The notes beneath the pieces were generated by a model. It had not been told where the DNA came from, did no database searches, and was given only the letters and a program-made list of their open reading frames with translations. A program made the translations under genes and the position numbers. DNA of 64,000 nucleotides from Sialis fuliginosa (lineage: Eukaryota; Arthropoda; Insecta; Megaloptera; Sialidae): contig OY540820.1 in the NCBI GenBank assembly GCA_961205875.1, positions 3,348,001 through 3,412,000 of the forward strand. The letters are read 5' to 3'. Of the stretch, positions 11,270 to 22,870 are shown piece by piece; position 1 is the stretch's first letter; each line of letters begins with the position of its first letter.

Positions 11270-11899
11270 TCTCTTGAAAAATTATACGTCTTTAAAATAG
11301 CATACTTTTTAGATTTTTTTAAAATATAATGAGTTCATGTCTGAATGAATTTGATTATTTAACATGTTTTATAAAAATAATAAATTTTGATTCACTGAAA
11401 AATAATTTAACATAATATTTATAAACGAAAATAGATAGTACAGTACTGAGGTTCACTTCAAATTATGAGCCTTTGATGAAATTTCAGCTCCATTTAAAAC
11501 ATTTACATAATAGTAACGCACAAAACTTTGACCAGTTTTTTTTGTTAAACAATAAAAAAATCAAAAAATGTTCGGAACTGAAATATGCAAATGTATATTT
11601 TATTATAATTCGATATAAGTAAGGATTTAAAAAAATATTAAACTCAGCTTTATGCGTGCTATAAAATATAATTACTAACATTTATAAAAATTCAGAGTGT
11701 ACAGTAAAACATCGTTAATCCTAACAAATATACAATTCACAATTCGTTTATGGGTAATTAAACTTTTGGATAATAAGAAATAATAATAATATTAAAAAAG
11801 TTGTAAAATAATATAAATATTGTATGTATTATAATAATAAGGTATCGAGAAACGTATTTAATTGTTAATTTTAATAAAAATATATTTGTGTTGTTATTT
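11270..11899. other. AT-rich spacer, nothing recognised
   Basis: No element boundary found. The minus-strand frame at 11484-11681 has random-like composition. Confidence 0.45.
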
Positions 11900-12784
11900 T
11901 CTATATATTTTATAGGTATAAAGCTCAACGTGTCCGTCCGTCCGTTAGTGCGCTTATCACTCGAGAACCACTTATCCGATTTACGGGGTTTCTTTTTTTA
12001 ATTCATAGGTACGTTCTCTGGCCAGGTTATAGGCTATATTTTGTGAAGTTAGATAACATAACAACTAAACAGTGATGATAATAGTAAATCAAGTCGGAAA
12101 AAAGTTTGCCGCCAGCGCGCTCTTTTGCAGTACGCTGTTTAAACCGTTCAATATTGTACAAAATAATGTATTAAATAATTATGTAGAATCAAAAGATCTA
12201 CAATAAAGTCCGCGACACCATATATCTAACGTTTATATTAAGCCACAATGACTGCTTTTATGTTACAAATAAAATGTAAAATATTTGTGTTCTGGTTACG
12301 TGGACTTATGACCTGCAAAACATCAATCCTTATCGAAATAAATGATTTCATCGTCATAAGTACTTAATGTAGATATAATTAGCCCTTTACAGCATCCAAT
12401 TTGGTCGTATTATATAGTTTAGAAGATATCTTGAAATATACATACGGGAATATACTATTCGTGCGATGGTGACCCGTGTAACGGCGTGCGGTAAGGAGGG
12501 AGCGTGCCGAGTAGCCGCGGAGCAGAGGGAATGATCACAGGCTGGTATTCTTTTGATTGTCAATTGTTTATTTTGTTTTCAATAATTAACTATTAAATTT
12601 AAACAGAACAAAAATTATTTTTACTTTTTGGTCTGAGTGGTTTTTGTTAGGTAGGTAATTTAATTGTTTGGTTTTTATTACAATAATAACTAATCGTGTT
12701 TGTGATTAATTCAACTATATTTTTCAAAAATCCTAAACAATAATTCCGTAGTCCACGCGAGTGAAACCGCGCGGGCCTTGCTAG
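11900..12784 (+). mobile_element. Non-autonomous Helitron, about 885 bp
   Basis: It probably begins at TC (11900-11901), followed by the gtccgtccgtccg tract common near insect Helitron 5' ends. It ends in CTAG at 12781-12784, followed by T. A short GC hairpin, cgcg-agtgaaac-cgcg, sits about 10 bp before CTAG as expected. No Rep/helicase coding sequence is present. An internal segment recurs at 41680-41935, and the terminal 75 bp recurs at 47762-47835. The 5' boundary is less certain than the 3' end. Confidence 0.75.
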
Positions 12785-12833
12785 TTATAGGATAAATTGC
12801 AATTGATAGAATTTTTATATATGTTTATAAGGT

Positions 12834-13255
12834 ACTGGCGATAAGAGCAAGATTTACTGTTTTTGTGATTGACGAGCTTCTTTTTTGCAATTCTCATGAA
12901 CTCATGTTACTAATATAATAAAACAAGTAACTCTTTATTTAATCAATTTAGTTACCAAAGTCGGCAAATATAGTTTGTTTTTTAAATTATTATAGCCTTT
13001 TATTGTTTTATGTTTTTTCTCCAGTAATGGATAAAGTAAAACCAGTAATGAATACGCAGTGATGGACACTTGCTTATGATTACAAAATGATAAGTACTAC
13101 GACACAAAAGATACAAAAGAAAGACACCTATTGTCATCAAATCACTTTGTAAGACAGTTAAATGTATATAGATTAATATTCAGAAATTATAGTAATTAAC
13201 TATTAACAAATATTTCTAATTCAGTACATTTAATTAAAAAATAGCCATTATGTCC
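12834..13255 (+). mobile_element. GGCACCAGT-family MITE, right end eroded
   Basis: One of six copies in the window. It shares cttcttttttgcaattctcatgaa-type and aaaatgataagtactacgac-type blocks with the copies at 38951, 49812, 60513, 37396 and 26911. The left end follows ggTA. The right end stops in aaaaaatagccatta without the usual terminal repeat. Confidence 0.8.
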
Positions 13256-13739
13256 CTTTTCAACAATACAAATAACCAACAATAATCTTTCTACAAACCA
13301 TACATATGTTAATTAATATTAAGAAAATAATTGTCGGAAGTACCTACCAATTACAGCGTTGTCATGGTCGAATATTTTCCTCAATTACCGTATATATATT
13401 TTATGATGGAGTTAAAAATAAGGGTTTTAATGAAAAACAAATAGAGGACATATTATCTACATCACTAAGGTCGGGTGTTTTGTAAATATTAAGAGTTGAA
13501 ATGGGTATATATCATTACAATATAATGATAACCTCACTTAGAAAGTGATTAACACATTTAATTTGTGGGATCAAAATTATTATGTCAACACAAAATGTTA
13601 TCTGAAATATTTACAGGATGCATGAAAGGTAAGGAACATTGATTCTACAATCTTAATTGGCTGGGTTATTAAATAAAAAAAAAAATGCATATTTTTCAGT
13701 ATGATTTGTCTCGAAATTGTTGCTACTTACTTAGCTAAA

Positions 13740-14425
13740 ATCGAACCTAAACTTGACACTCGAAAAAAACCGTATTTTTCATTAACCTGAACCCGATATA
13801 TTTTTAAAAGGTTCAATAAATTATTTTTAATATTTTTCTACATTGATTTTTAAAAGAGGTTATAAAATGTACTATGGTAGTCTGTTTATATTTTAACCAA
13901 TATGATGTGAGTTATCAAGTCCACTATTAAAATTTACGTATTTTTTAGATTTTTTTTAAAGCCTTGGCACTTTACAGAAACGGTCTCTGTTACCGTTTCG
14001 ACCTTGCAAATCTATTGCAAACAGCGCTGCGAACATGCGACTTGTATTGAATCACATATAATAGATTTGCAAGGTTAAAGCGGTGACGGAGACCGTTTCT
14101 GTGAAGTGCCAAGGCTTAATTCTATAACTGAATTACATTTTAATTTGCAAAAAAATCTGAAAAGTAGAGATTTCAATCTTTTAAATATAATTTAGTTTTG
14201 CCCTTTTTTCTAGCGATTCTTTTAAAGGTTATTAATGTTTTTCTTCTTCTCAAAATGTTTTATTTGTTAGTTATAATTTTTTTTAGAACAAAATTAATTT
14301 TCTTTCAATTACAAACTTGAATCAGAACCTGAACCCTGAAAAAATAACGGTTTTTGAACCCAAATAGTTTGCACCATGCTAAACCCAAACCCAAACCAAA
14401 GTTTATATTTATTATTTTATCCCTG
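13740..14425 (-). mobile_element. Second copy of the 9726 hAT-type MITE, interrupted
   Basis: In reverse orientation it has gaaccctgaaaaaat, gaacccaaat and a ccctg end at 14425. The left end is eroded and no clean 8 bp duplication is left. A Harbinger-like MITE (13961-14115) sits inside, which makes this copy the older of the two insertions. Confidence 0.75.
13961..14115. mobile_element. PIF/Harbinger-like MITE, 155 bp
   Basis: Long terminal inverted repeats gccttggcac...gtgccaaggc continue inward through agaaacggtctc / gagaccgtttct. The flanks allow a 3 bp TAA duplication, the PIF/Harbinger pattern, though the A/T context makes this weak. A second copy lies at 57225-57408. No coding capacity. 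Confidence 0.75.
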
Positions 14426-14429
14426 ATAA

Positions 14430-15232
14430 AAGTACTGGATGCTATTAAAAAAACAAATTGTATAATCTTAATTAAAAAATTTTAACAGCCGAAAAATTTT
14501 TCTAGAAAATTTTTTTTTCATTTTGTAGACTATTTGTAGATGACCGAAAATTTTATTTGATCAAATACCAAAATTCTGTTATTTTATAAACATTTAATAA
14601 TAATAATAATGCGCTATAAATAGCTATCGACAAATCGCTTACTATTCTAGTGTTATCATTTGCCTATTTCCTCTGACCTATAAAAGCAGATCAATATCAT
14701 TATATAATCAATTATTTACATAATTACGGACCCTACTGTCTATAAATCTGCCTTTACGTCTAGCCGCATGCCAAGTATTCTTAGTGTTCGATTTGTAGGA
14801 TATATTTAAAACTCTAAGATCAGCAAGATTTTTTTGCGTTAAAATATGTTATAAATAAATATTTCCAAAACACAACAACAAACAGTAATTTATTTATGTA
14901 CGAAATCATACGATTCGAAATCTTTTATGTAAATTTCTATGTCGTAAATTCTTTTCAGATGCTGTTTTCAGTGTACGTCGAATGTATATAATTTACATAC
15001 ATGGAACAGAACACTATTTGGTATTTTCTTTTTCAAATATTCTTACTTTTATGACATGAAAGCGAGATTGGCATAAATAATAAAAGAGAAACATAGATTT
15101 ACATATTTTTGTTTTGATTAGCGCATATTTAAAGGGCAATAACAATTCTGTGAGGATTTTAGTTTTTTTTTATTATTATTTATGATTTTTTTTATTATAG
15201 CTTGAATTATGTTGTTTTTATAAATACATACG
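14430..15232. other. AT-rich spacer, nothing recognised
   Basis: A/T-rich with a (taa)n stretch near 14597. No gene or element ends seen. Confidence 0.45.
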
Positions 15233-15550
15233 TTTTCTTCAGAAATTTAATATAAACTGTATGTTATATAGAGGTCTACCGGAATTCCAGACGGAATTCA
15301 CGTCTAACGTCACTACTACTATATTTTAAATATAAATACATAGATTATTATCATAAGTTAATGTAACATTGTTCTATATGGTATTTCTTTAAGAAAATAT
15401 ATTAAATTATAAAAATTATGTTTTCTTCAGAAATTTAATAACGTCACTACTATTATATTTTAAATATAAATACATAATTATCTTAAATTAATGTAACATT
15501 GTTCTAGATGGTATTTCTTTAAGAAAATACATTTAACTATAAAAATTGTG
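15233..15550 (+). repeat. Imperfect tandem duplication, first unit carrying an insert
   Basis: Unit 2 (from about 15420) repeats unit 1 (from about 15233): a ttttcttcagaaatttaat block, a cgtcactact block, then a gtaacattgttcta-atggtatttctttaag block. Unit 1 has about 55 extra bases that include the ggtctaccggaattcc motif. Confidence 0.75.
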
Positions 15551-15772
15551 TTTTCTACATATTCTGCAATTTTCAGCTTCGTAAAACTATTTTATAGCTA
15601 TAATTTCGTTAAATTATTTGTATAGCAGACGCTCTTTTCGATCGAATGTAATTACATTTATAGTCTCAATAATAATATAATATAAAAATAATAATAATAT
15701 AATAGTAATGACGTTGAAATATTCACTTAAATCTACATCGTGAGTTCCGGCCGGAATTCCGGTACATCTCTA
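15269..15772. mobile_element. MITE-like element with accggaattcc terminal repeats
   Basis: tagaggtctaccggaattcc at 15269-15288 is inverted relative to ggaattccggtacatctcta at 15753-15772. No clear 8 bp duplication remains. A related ccggccggaatt-ccggtac block occurs at 28040-28105. The tandem duplication above overlaps the left end, so the exact structure is uncertain. Confidence 0.5.
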
Positions 15773-15774
15773 AT

Positions 15775-16370
15775 TATTTGTTATATATTAATTTTATATA
15801 GAGTAAAGTGAGGTCAATGCATTACGTGTGAATTTAATTTCTATTACCACTAATGCACTTGAATATAATTCACAAATAAATATTACTGCACTGCATTTAT
15901 TTGTTTAACTTTTGTTCTATGTTTCATTTTATGTACCATAATTGGTTGATGAGCAAATAATTTATAGTTATAATAATTATTATATTATTACATTAGCTCC
16001 GAATCGTTGCAACTTTATATTCATTTGTGGTTAAAATATTTAGAAGCTTTAATTTAAAAATAAATGTGTACCTATTACGATTAATAATAATAAGATTATT
16101 AATAATTACAGCAAAAGCGAATACTATAAAGTAGTATCATGTACGAACACTGGTCATCAAATTCAGTCTACAAGAGTTTCCGGGATGCACCCCCTACCCC
16201 TCTAAAAAAATCATTTCAAAATATCAGAAAAAAGCTTTTAATAACATTTAAAATTTAATTTATATTTAATGTTGCAACAATATTTGCAGTTAAAGAAATT
16301 TAAAAAATATATTATTTTTACTATACTCTATTTCATTTTAGAATGCAGTGGTTGCCGGGGTTTTGACGGT
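15775..16370. other. AT-rich spacer, nothing recognised
   Basis: Only A/T-rich DNA with a short caccccctacccc patch near 16185. Confidence 0.45.
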
Positions 16371-16550
16371 CAGGTGCGTCTTAAGAAAAATTTCGAACTA
16401 ATATTTTTAAGTAAAATTGAATAAAAATTAAATGGTTAACCAGTGCTCTGAACACTTTATCGGATATTATTTAAATTATTCATTGATTGACTACCATTGG
16501 CGAATTTAACACGTGGAAGCACTGTGCATTTACTTGGCAGATGTTTTTTT
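16371..16550 (+). repeat. Right-end copy of the 10800 repeat family
   Basis: It shares the aaaatttcgaactaatattt block and the gcactgtgcatttacttggc end with 11090-11263, with a diverged middle. Confidence 0.75.
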
Positions 16551-16599
16551 AATTTCCATAATAATATTATCATTTTAATAAAATGATAAACTCTATGTT

Positions 16600-16655
16600 T
16601 TGGTTCGCGGGCCGCATTCCAGGCTATAACAAGCTACATTTTTGACACCACTAAT
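16600..16655 (+). mobile_element. hAT-type fragment (gcgggccgcattccaggct)
   Basis: A short GC-rich piece resembling hAT subterminal DNA, with no second end. The adjacent sequence to 17096 shows nothing else. Confidence 0.3.
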
Positions 16656-17096
16656 GTAGTAAAAAATAGTAAGATATAGAATGTAACACTAAATATTAAA
16701 TAATACAAAAAAACTAGTTTTACATTAAAAATAAAATATAGTTTACATTTTACTTTAGAAAATCACTAAATATCAGTTGATGGACTATCGAACCAACCTT
16801 GAACAGTTTACTTACAAAAATATTAAAAAAACAAAAGTTTTTATGAACTTGTGTCCGAAAATTTTTAGTGAGGGAGCTATAGGCCACACGAAATATATTT
16901 TTAATAGTGTGGATGTGGTTTCTATCATACAAAATCCGTTTGATTAATCCGTTTAGGAGTTGTATGGTTTATAGTTTCATTTTGCATCTTTACATAACTA
17001 TACGTAACTCATTAAACTTGGTAATCTCTGTAAAATACAACGTATTAACTCGTTACTATGGCTTTCTCTATTTTATGTATATAACATATACATAAT

Positions 17097-18389
17097 ATAC
17101 CGGGTGTTCCAGACCACCCGTCCACTGTTTTACGCCCAAACTATTGAAGATAGAGTTTTATGATAAAAAATTTACTATATACAATAAATATATACATATA
17201 TCAATAAAGAATTTCAGGAAAATATTTTCAACCCCCTAAAACTCCCCCTTAGGTTTGAGAGGTACAGTCGCCTGCAGAACTCGTCTGGCACCCTAAAGGC
17301 TAAAATCGCTTACAACAGATTCCAAATTTAAAGACAAACATCATCGGTTATCTTTTTCTACCAAGTTTAATATATTTAAATACTAAAATTCGGAATATCA
17401 AATATTTATTGCCACAAAATTTACGTATACAATTTTCAATAGATTACATAATAATTTAATTGCACAAATATATATGAGTACTATAAACGAAGAGTAGTTC
17501 TTTATCTAGCAAATGAATTTCAAAATATCTGTCTTTGTTTGATACATGGAGAAATGATTTAAATATTATAATAATCAAATGGGAGGACCCTAATAAGTTT
17601 GTGATAAACGAAAATGAATACAAACTGCAAGACCATTAATGCAGGTGACTGTACATGCCCGTTTCCCAGCAAAATCAAATGGAGATAATTTTAAGATCAT
17701 AAAAAAGTAAGAAATTTTTGTAAAAAAAATTTTTTCATACATTCAATTGTTTAGAAAATTAGGCGACTTGTTTCCAAATTTTCGGGTTTTACTTAAAGTG
17801 CTCTAGTTTCGTTAAATGTTAATGACATTTTATTTTTAAATTTTTATTTGAAAGTAGAAATAATGAACTTTCTAATGATGTATGATTATTTGAGATTTGG
17901 ATCATTTAAAGTGTTATTATAAAATTATAATTTTTTTTATTTTTTTTAATAAAATTTTTAATTTTCTTAAAAAAGTTGTTAATTTGAATATATTTTTTAA
18001 GATAAAGTACTAATTGATATATCATTCCATTTAAAAATTTTGAATTATCCCCAATTGAAATTTTGTATTTTTGATGTGTCGCGTATGACACTTTAATTTA
18101 TCCAAATCTCAAATAATCATACATCATTAGAAAGTTCATTATTTCAACTTTCAAATAAAAATTTCATTAACATTTAACGAAACTAGAGCACTTTCGTTCC
18201 ATTTGATTTTGCTGAGAAACGGGCATGTACCTCTCAAACTACTCCCCAAGGGGGAGTTTTAGGGGGTTGAAAATATTTTCCTGAAATTCTTTAGGGTGGA
18301 TATATATAGTAAATTTTTTATCATGAAACTCTATCTTCAATAGTTTGGGTGTAAAACATAGTGGACGGGTGGTCTGAAACACCCGGTAT
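17097..18389. repeat. Foldback element, copy 1 (interrupted)
   Basis: Ends ataccgggtgttccagacca and its reverse complement at 18370-18389 open long arms that match the element at 20248-21270 throughout. The left arm is split by a MITE at 17265-17651. No clear target duplication is visible. The frames at 17906-18091 and 18239-18430 are incidental. Confidence 0.9.
17265..17651. mobile_element. TA-inserted MITE, 387 bp, nested in foldback copy 1
   Basis: Terminal repeats CAGTCGCCTGCA and TGCAGGTGACTG (11 of 12 match) are flanked by TA at 17263-17264 and 17652-17653. The related foldback at 20248 has the unoccupied site ggggtacatgcc at about 20408, showing precise insertion with TA duplication, the Tc1/mariner pattern. 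No transposase sequence. Confidence 0.9.
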
Positions 18390-18565
18390 GTACTACAATG
18401 TACAATTACATTGCAGATATTTTTGATCAAATGACAAACGAGTACATTAGTACATATGAACCATTTTGAAACTCAAAGGATTAACAGTAGCTAATCAAAT
18501 GTTTTACTATACTGTAAAAAAAAACATTTCTATTTATTCTGTTTGTCAATAATTTATTTATAAAG

Positions 18566-19499
18566 CAGGGCTGGCCAACTCGCGGCCCGCGGCCAGATAT
18601 GAACAAATTATGTTTTCATAATGTTAATTTTAATTATCAGGTGTTTCAGAATGACTGAGGTTGGTTTTAATTTCCTGTTGTTTTCTTTAAAATATTGTTC
18701 TATTTGTATGACTTAACTAATCATTTTAATTGATAATTTTGTTTTACAATACACATATAACATATACAAAATTAGAATTTGAAGTATTTTTGTGAATAAA
18801 TAAATCCATTATTTATTGTTATTTTAAATACTTAAAACCATACTGGTATATTTTGTTGTTGGTTAAATATATATTTTTTAAATTTACTATGATTGAACAT
18901 TTAATTGTTTCCCCCTCGAATCGAATGAGACAAATTACAACCTTGTATCTGTGACGGGGCAAAATATTGAAATTTTTTACGCTTTTTATTTATTATACAA
19001 AAACGTAAATATCCAGTTGCTATGCGAAGTAGATAGTGGGTAATTTTTTTTCCTAAAATTCCTTCACTTATGTAGGATTTTTCTCGATGAATAAGATCAA
19101 TTACAACCCTTCATCTGCGACATGGGGCGAAATATTGAAGGTCGACTATATGTATAAAATCTTGTGAAAATAAGCTTTACATTTTTATGCTAATACATTT
19201 AAGAGTTTAGGGTTGGGAGGGGGGGGGGTTAAAGTTATTATATTATAACATAGATTATATAAGCTATCTATTGACTTTTTATTTATTGCTCTATGATTAT
19301 TAGTTCTGGTGATATAAGCTTTTAAAGTGTGACATATTTTTGTAATGTTCATGTTTCCGAGGTTATTCCCGGGGAAGACGCAGTTCTACTGAAAAAAAGA
19401 AAATAAATTGATTAGAAAAAAATTTAAAATCGAAAAATCCAATTAAAAAAAAATCTTATTTATGTGCGACCCTCGGAAAATTTGGGTCGGCCAGGCCTG
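18566..19499 (+). mobile_element. hAT-type element, 934 bp, non-coding
   Basis: It starts cagggctggccaactcgcgg and ends ggtcggccaggcctg. Flanks ttataaag and ttgtaaag are a 7 of 8 target duplication. It contains two direct copies of a ~55 bp block (18920-18972 and 19085-19140, with attacaacc and ggggc-aaatattga). No transposase-like frame. Confidence 0.85.
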
Positions 19500-19569
19500 T
19501 TGTAAAGGGTAATTTAAAATTACCGGAATGATAAAATGAATGAATAAAAAAATGCGTTGAAATTTAAAA

Positions 19570-19655
19570 TTTTGAAATCGGAGAACATTTTTTTTGTCTC
19601 AATCTAAAACGATCACATAGCTTCTCGTATCTTCGATATTGCGAGGAAGCAATAC
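19570..19655 (-). repeat. Reverse copy of the left end of the 10800 repeat family
   Basis: From atcggagaacattt to gcgaggaagcaat it matches the reverse complement of about 10800-10885 almost fully. Confidence 0.8.
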
Positions 19656-19659
19656 GATA

Positions 19660-20239
19660 GCTTTCAAAAAATCAGTTCATATTAGTACGAAATGAGTAAT
19701 AGACATAATATTTTTATTATGTACACAAACACATACTTATTTTATTGTATAACTAGAGAAAATATATTTCACACAATAATTCAAAGTACGTAGGTATTAT
19801 AAAACAACATAAAAATATAAATATAGGTAGAAACGATGTAAAAACAGGAAATCAAAATAGATACTGGAAAAACATGCTATAAGCATTTGTGCTTGAAATA
19901 AAATAATAACTAATTTAATATTTTATAATATGAAAGTAAAACCATGTTTTGTATTTGTCTATTTAAATTTTAATATTGTTTTGTTTGGAATGGAAATTTA
20001 AAAAAAATAAAACCGTAAAAGTTTTATCACGTATCTAATAAAAAAGGTGACAAAAAGGTAGGATGCCCTAGCTCTAGTGGAGACGGGCGGGGTAAAATAT
20101 AAATAAAATAAAACAATAATAGATTTTTTGTTCTTTTTGGGCGCCACGTGATTCCAAACTACTTCATCACAATAACTCAATAATAAAATCACGAAATTAT
20201 AAAAAGGGGCGGTTGTACTAAGAGCCATTCATAACTGAA
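19660..20239. other. AT-rich spacer, nothing recognised
   Basis: The minus-strand frame at 19998-20228 has a slightly GC-richer middle (gagacgggcggggtaaa) but no recognisable protein. Confidence 0.4.
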
Positions 20240-20247
20240 TTAAACAT

Positions 20248-21270
20248 ATACCGGATGTTCCAGACCACCCGTCCACTATGTTTTACGCCTAAACTATTGA
20301 AGATAGAGTTTTATGATAAAAAATTTACTATATATACATATATCGACCCAAAAGAATTTCAGGAAAATATTTTCAACCTCCTAAAACTCCCCCTAGTGGG
20401 GTAGTTTGAGGGGTACATGCCCGTTTCTCATCAAAATTAAATGGAGCGGTATATTCAAAAGTAGATAATTTTAAAGATCATAAAAAAGTAAGAAACTTTT
20501 GTAAAAAAAATTTTTTCTTACATTTAATTGTTTAGAAAATATGGCGAATTGTTCCAAAATTTTAGGGTTTTACTAAAATTGCTCTAATTTCGTTAAATAT
20601 TAATGAAATTTTATTTTTAAATTTCTATTTTTAAGTAGAAATAACGAAATTTTTAATGATGTATGATTATTATTAAAAATATGTAATACAAATTTTTTTT
20701 AAAATAAAATTTAAAATTTTCTTAACAAAAGTTGTTAATTTAAATATATTTTTTAAGATAAAGTACTAATTAATATATCATTCCATTTAAAATTTTTGAA
20801 TTATCCCCATTTGAAGTTTTGAATTTTTGATATGTCGCGTATGACACTTTAAATGACCCAAATCTCAAATAATCATACATCATTAAAAAGATCGTTATTT
20901 CTACTTTCAAATAAAAATTTGTTAATATTTAACGAAACTAGAGTGATTTTAGTAAAACCCTAAAATTTGGGAACAATTAGCCATATTTTCTAAACAATTG
21001 AATGTAAGAGCAAATTTTTTTACAAAAGTTTCTTACTTTTTTATGATCTTTAAAATTATCTACTTTTGGATATACCGTTCCGTTTGATTTTGATGAGAAA
21101 CTGGCATGTACCCCTCAAACTACCCCACAAGGGGGAGTTTTAGAGGGTTGAAAATATTTTCCTGAAATTCTTTAGGGTCGATATATATAGCAAATTTTTT
21201 ATCATAAAACTATATCTTCAATAGTTTAGGCGTAAAACATAGTGGACGGGTGGTCTGGAACACCCGGTAT
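20248..21270. repeat. Foldback element, copy 2, 1023 bp, exact 8 bp target duplication
   Basis: Ends ataccggatgttccagacca and ggtctggaacacccggtat open arms of roughly 430 bp on each side. TTAAACAT is duplicated exactly at 20240-20247 and 21271-21278. The 8 bp duplication points to a hAT, P or Merlin-type enzyme; no coding sequence is present to decide. Confidence 0.93.
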
Positions 21271-21499
21271 TTAAACATTAATTATACAATGAAAATAAAA
21301 ATAAAATAATAATGGAGTATACAAAAATCAAAAAAATATTCTAAATATCAATAATAATCCTTGTACTAAACCTTAACTCTAATAATAGTCATACCAGTGT
21401 ACACTTTTTAAAATGACACAGTGAAAAGCGTACATAGGCAGTTCTTCAAATAACATAATAAATTAATTTAAAACTCAACAAAATATCTATTTTAACCTT

Positions 21500-22378
21500 A
21501 CTTGAATCCATTCTGACTATTTTCGCCATGAAGTGTGTGTCTGTCTGTCTGTAGACGCTGTAATTCAAATACGATAAATCGTAGAAGGGTGAAATTTTAT
21601 ATTTAAGATTACTTTTTGTCTGAGAAGGAAACCTATTTTTGAAAACGATATTTCAACCGGATACGGATCTTTACCAATGCCGATTTTTGAATTCTTCGAA
21701 TTATTTTGAAAATGCGAATTAGAGAAAAATGGCCAAGTTAAAAATTATAGGTGATATTATTATTTATAATTTATGTTCCTATTTATTTAAAAAAACAATA
21801 AATTTTTGAAAAAACTTTTAATTATATTTGGTTAATTAATAATGGTTCATAACAGAGAAAAAATATCTGCCATGAGTGTCACGGAACTTTCTTATACGTA
21901 TTACAGAGATTGTACATTATACGTGTTTACCATAGGTACCATTGGACTTTCTTATACCTAATACTGAGAGTGAACAGTGTGGGTGATTCTAATTAATTAC
22001 TTTAAAAAAAATTCTGGTTAAATCATAAATGTTGAAAAAAAATGTGTGAGACATAAATTTTAGATAATTACATACTCGACAATTTTTATCTAAAACATTT
22101 TTTTATTATTTCAAAAATAATTCGAAAATTTAGAAATTCACGAAAGTAAACATCCATTTACGGCTTAAAAAAAATAATTTGATACATGTTGTAAAGAATA
22201 TTATTATTTATAATTTATGTCCCATTAATTTTATTCTATCTTTTATTAACTTGTCAGAAATGTGTTATATTAAAATAAGAATCACTGTCAGGATTACTTA
22301 TAAAAAAGTCCGGTGGCAAATATTTGGTATGATTTTGGCTAAATTTGACGAATCTGATGTGCCTAAAGAAGTATAACT
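21500..22378 (+). repeat. Dispersed repeat with gtctgtctgtctg tract, copy A
   Basis: It matches 53285-53830 in order: ctgaatccattctgactatt, the gtctgtctg tract, a cgataaatcgtagaaggg block, a caaccggatacggat block, and a late cactgtca-gattac-tataa-aaagtcc block. 48170-48600 is a more distant relative. Class unknown; this resembles untranslated tails of insect retroelements. Confidence 0.7.
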
Positions 22379-22681
22379 TCATACATATTTTATTTTTATA
22401 AGTAACATTTTTGATAACGATGTTATTATATTTAAATAGTATTAATCACATAATGTGACCCTTTTGTGATTTGACTATAATAACTGTCAGCAACATAAAT
22501 GTCGTTTCCGAAAATGATGACCGCTTCTATAGAAATCACTGCAAAAGAGTTAATGTGTTTTATTTTAGGTATAATGGCCGTACAAAATAGACATATCGCA
22601 AAAATAATGTTGTCCATTTAATATATTAGAACAATATGCGGGTTTGATGCGCTCACGTACGATAGAACGAAGCGTTTGTCT

Positions 22682-22682
<1 letters not shown>

Positions 22683-22723
<41 letters not shown>
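22683..22723 (+). repeat. (CA)n microsatellite
   Basis: About twenty uninterrupted CA dinucleotides, then a degenerate continuation to about 22742. Confidence 0.97.
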
Positions 22724-22725
<2 letters not shown>

Positions 22726-22870
22726 ACACACTCACATACACGTACTTATATCAACCAGTGACGCCCCACATGTGTTACTGTATAATGAATAGTCACATTA
22801 ATGTTCGTTAACATAAATAATTTGCTCCCAAGAAAAAGCAAACTAAAATCTTTTTGCATATAGTATCGAA

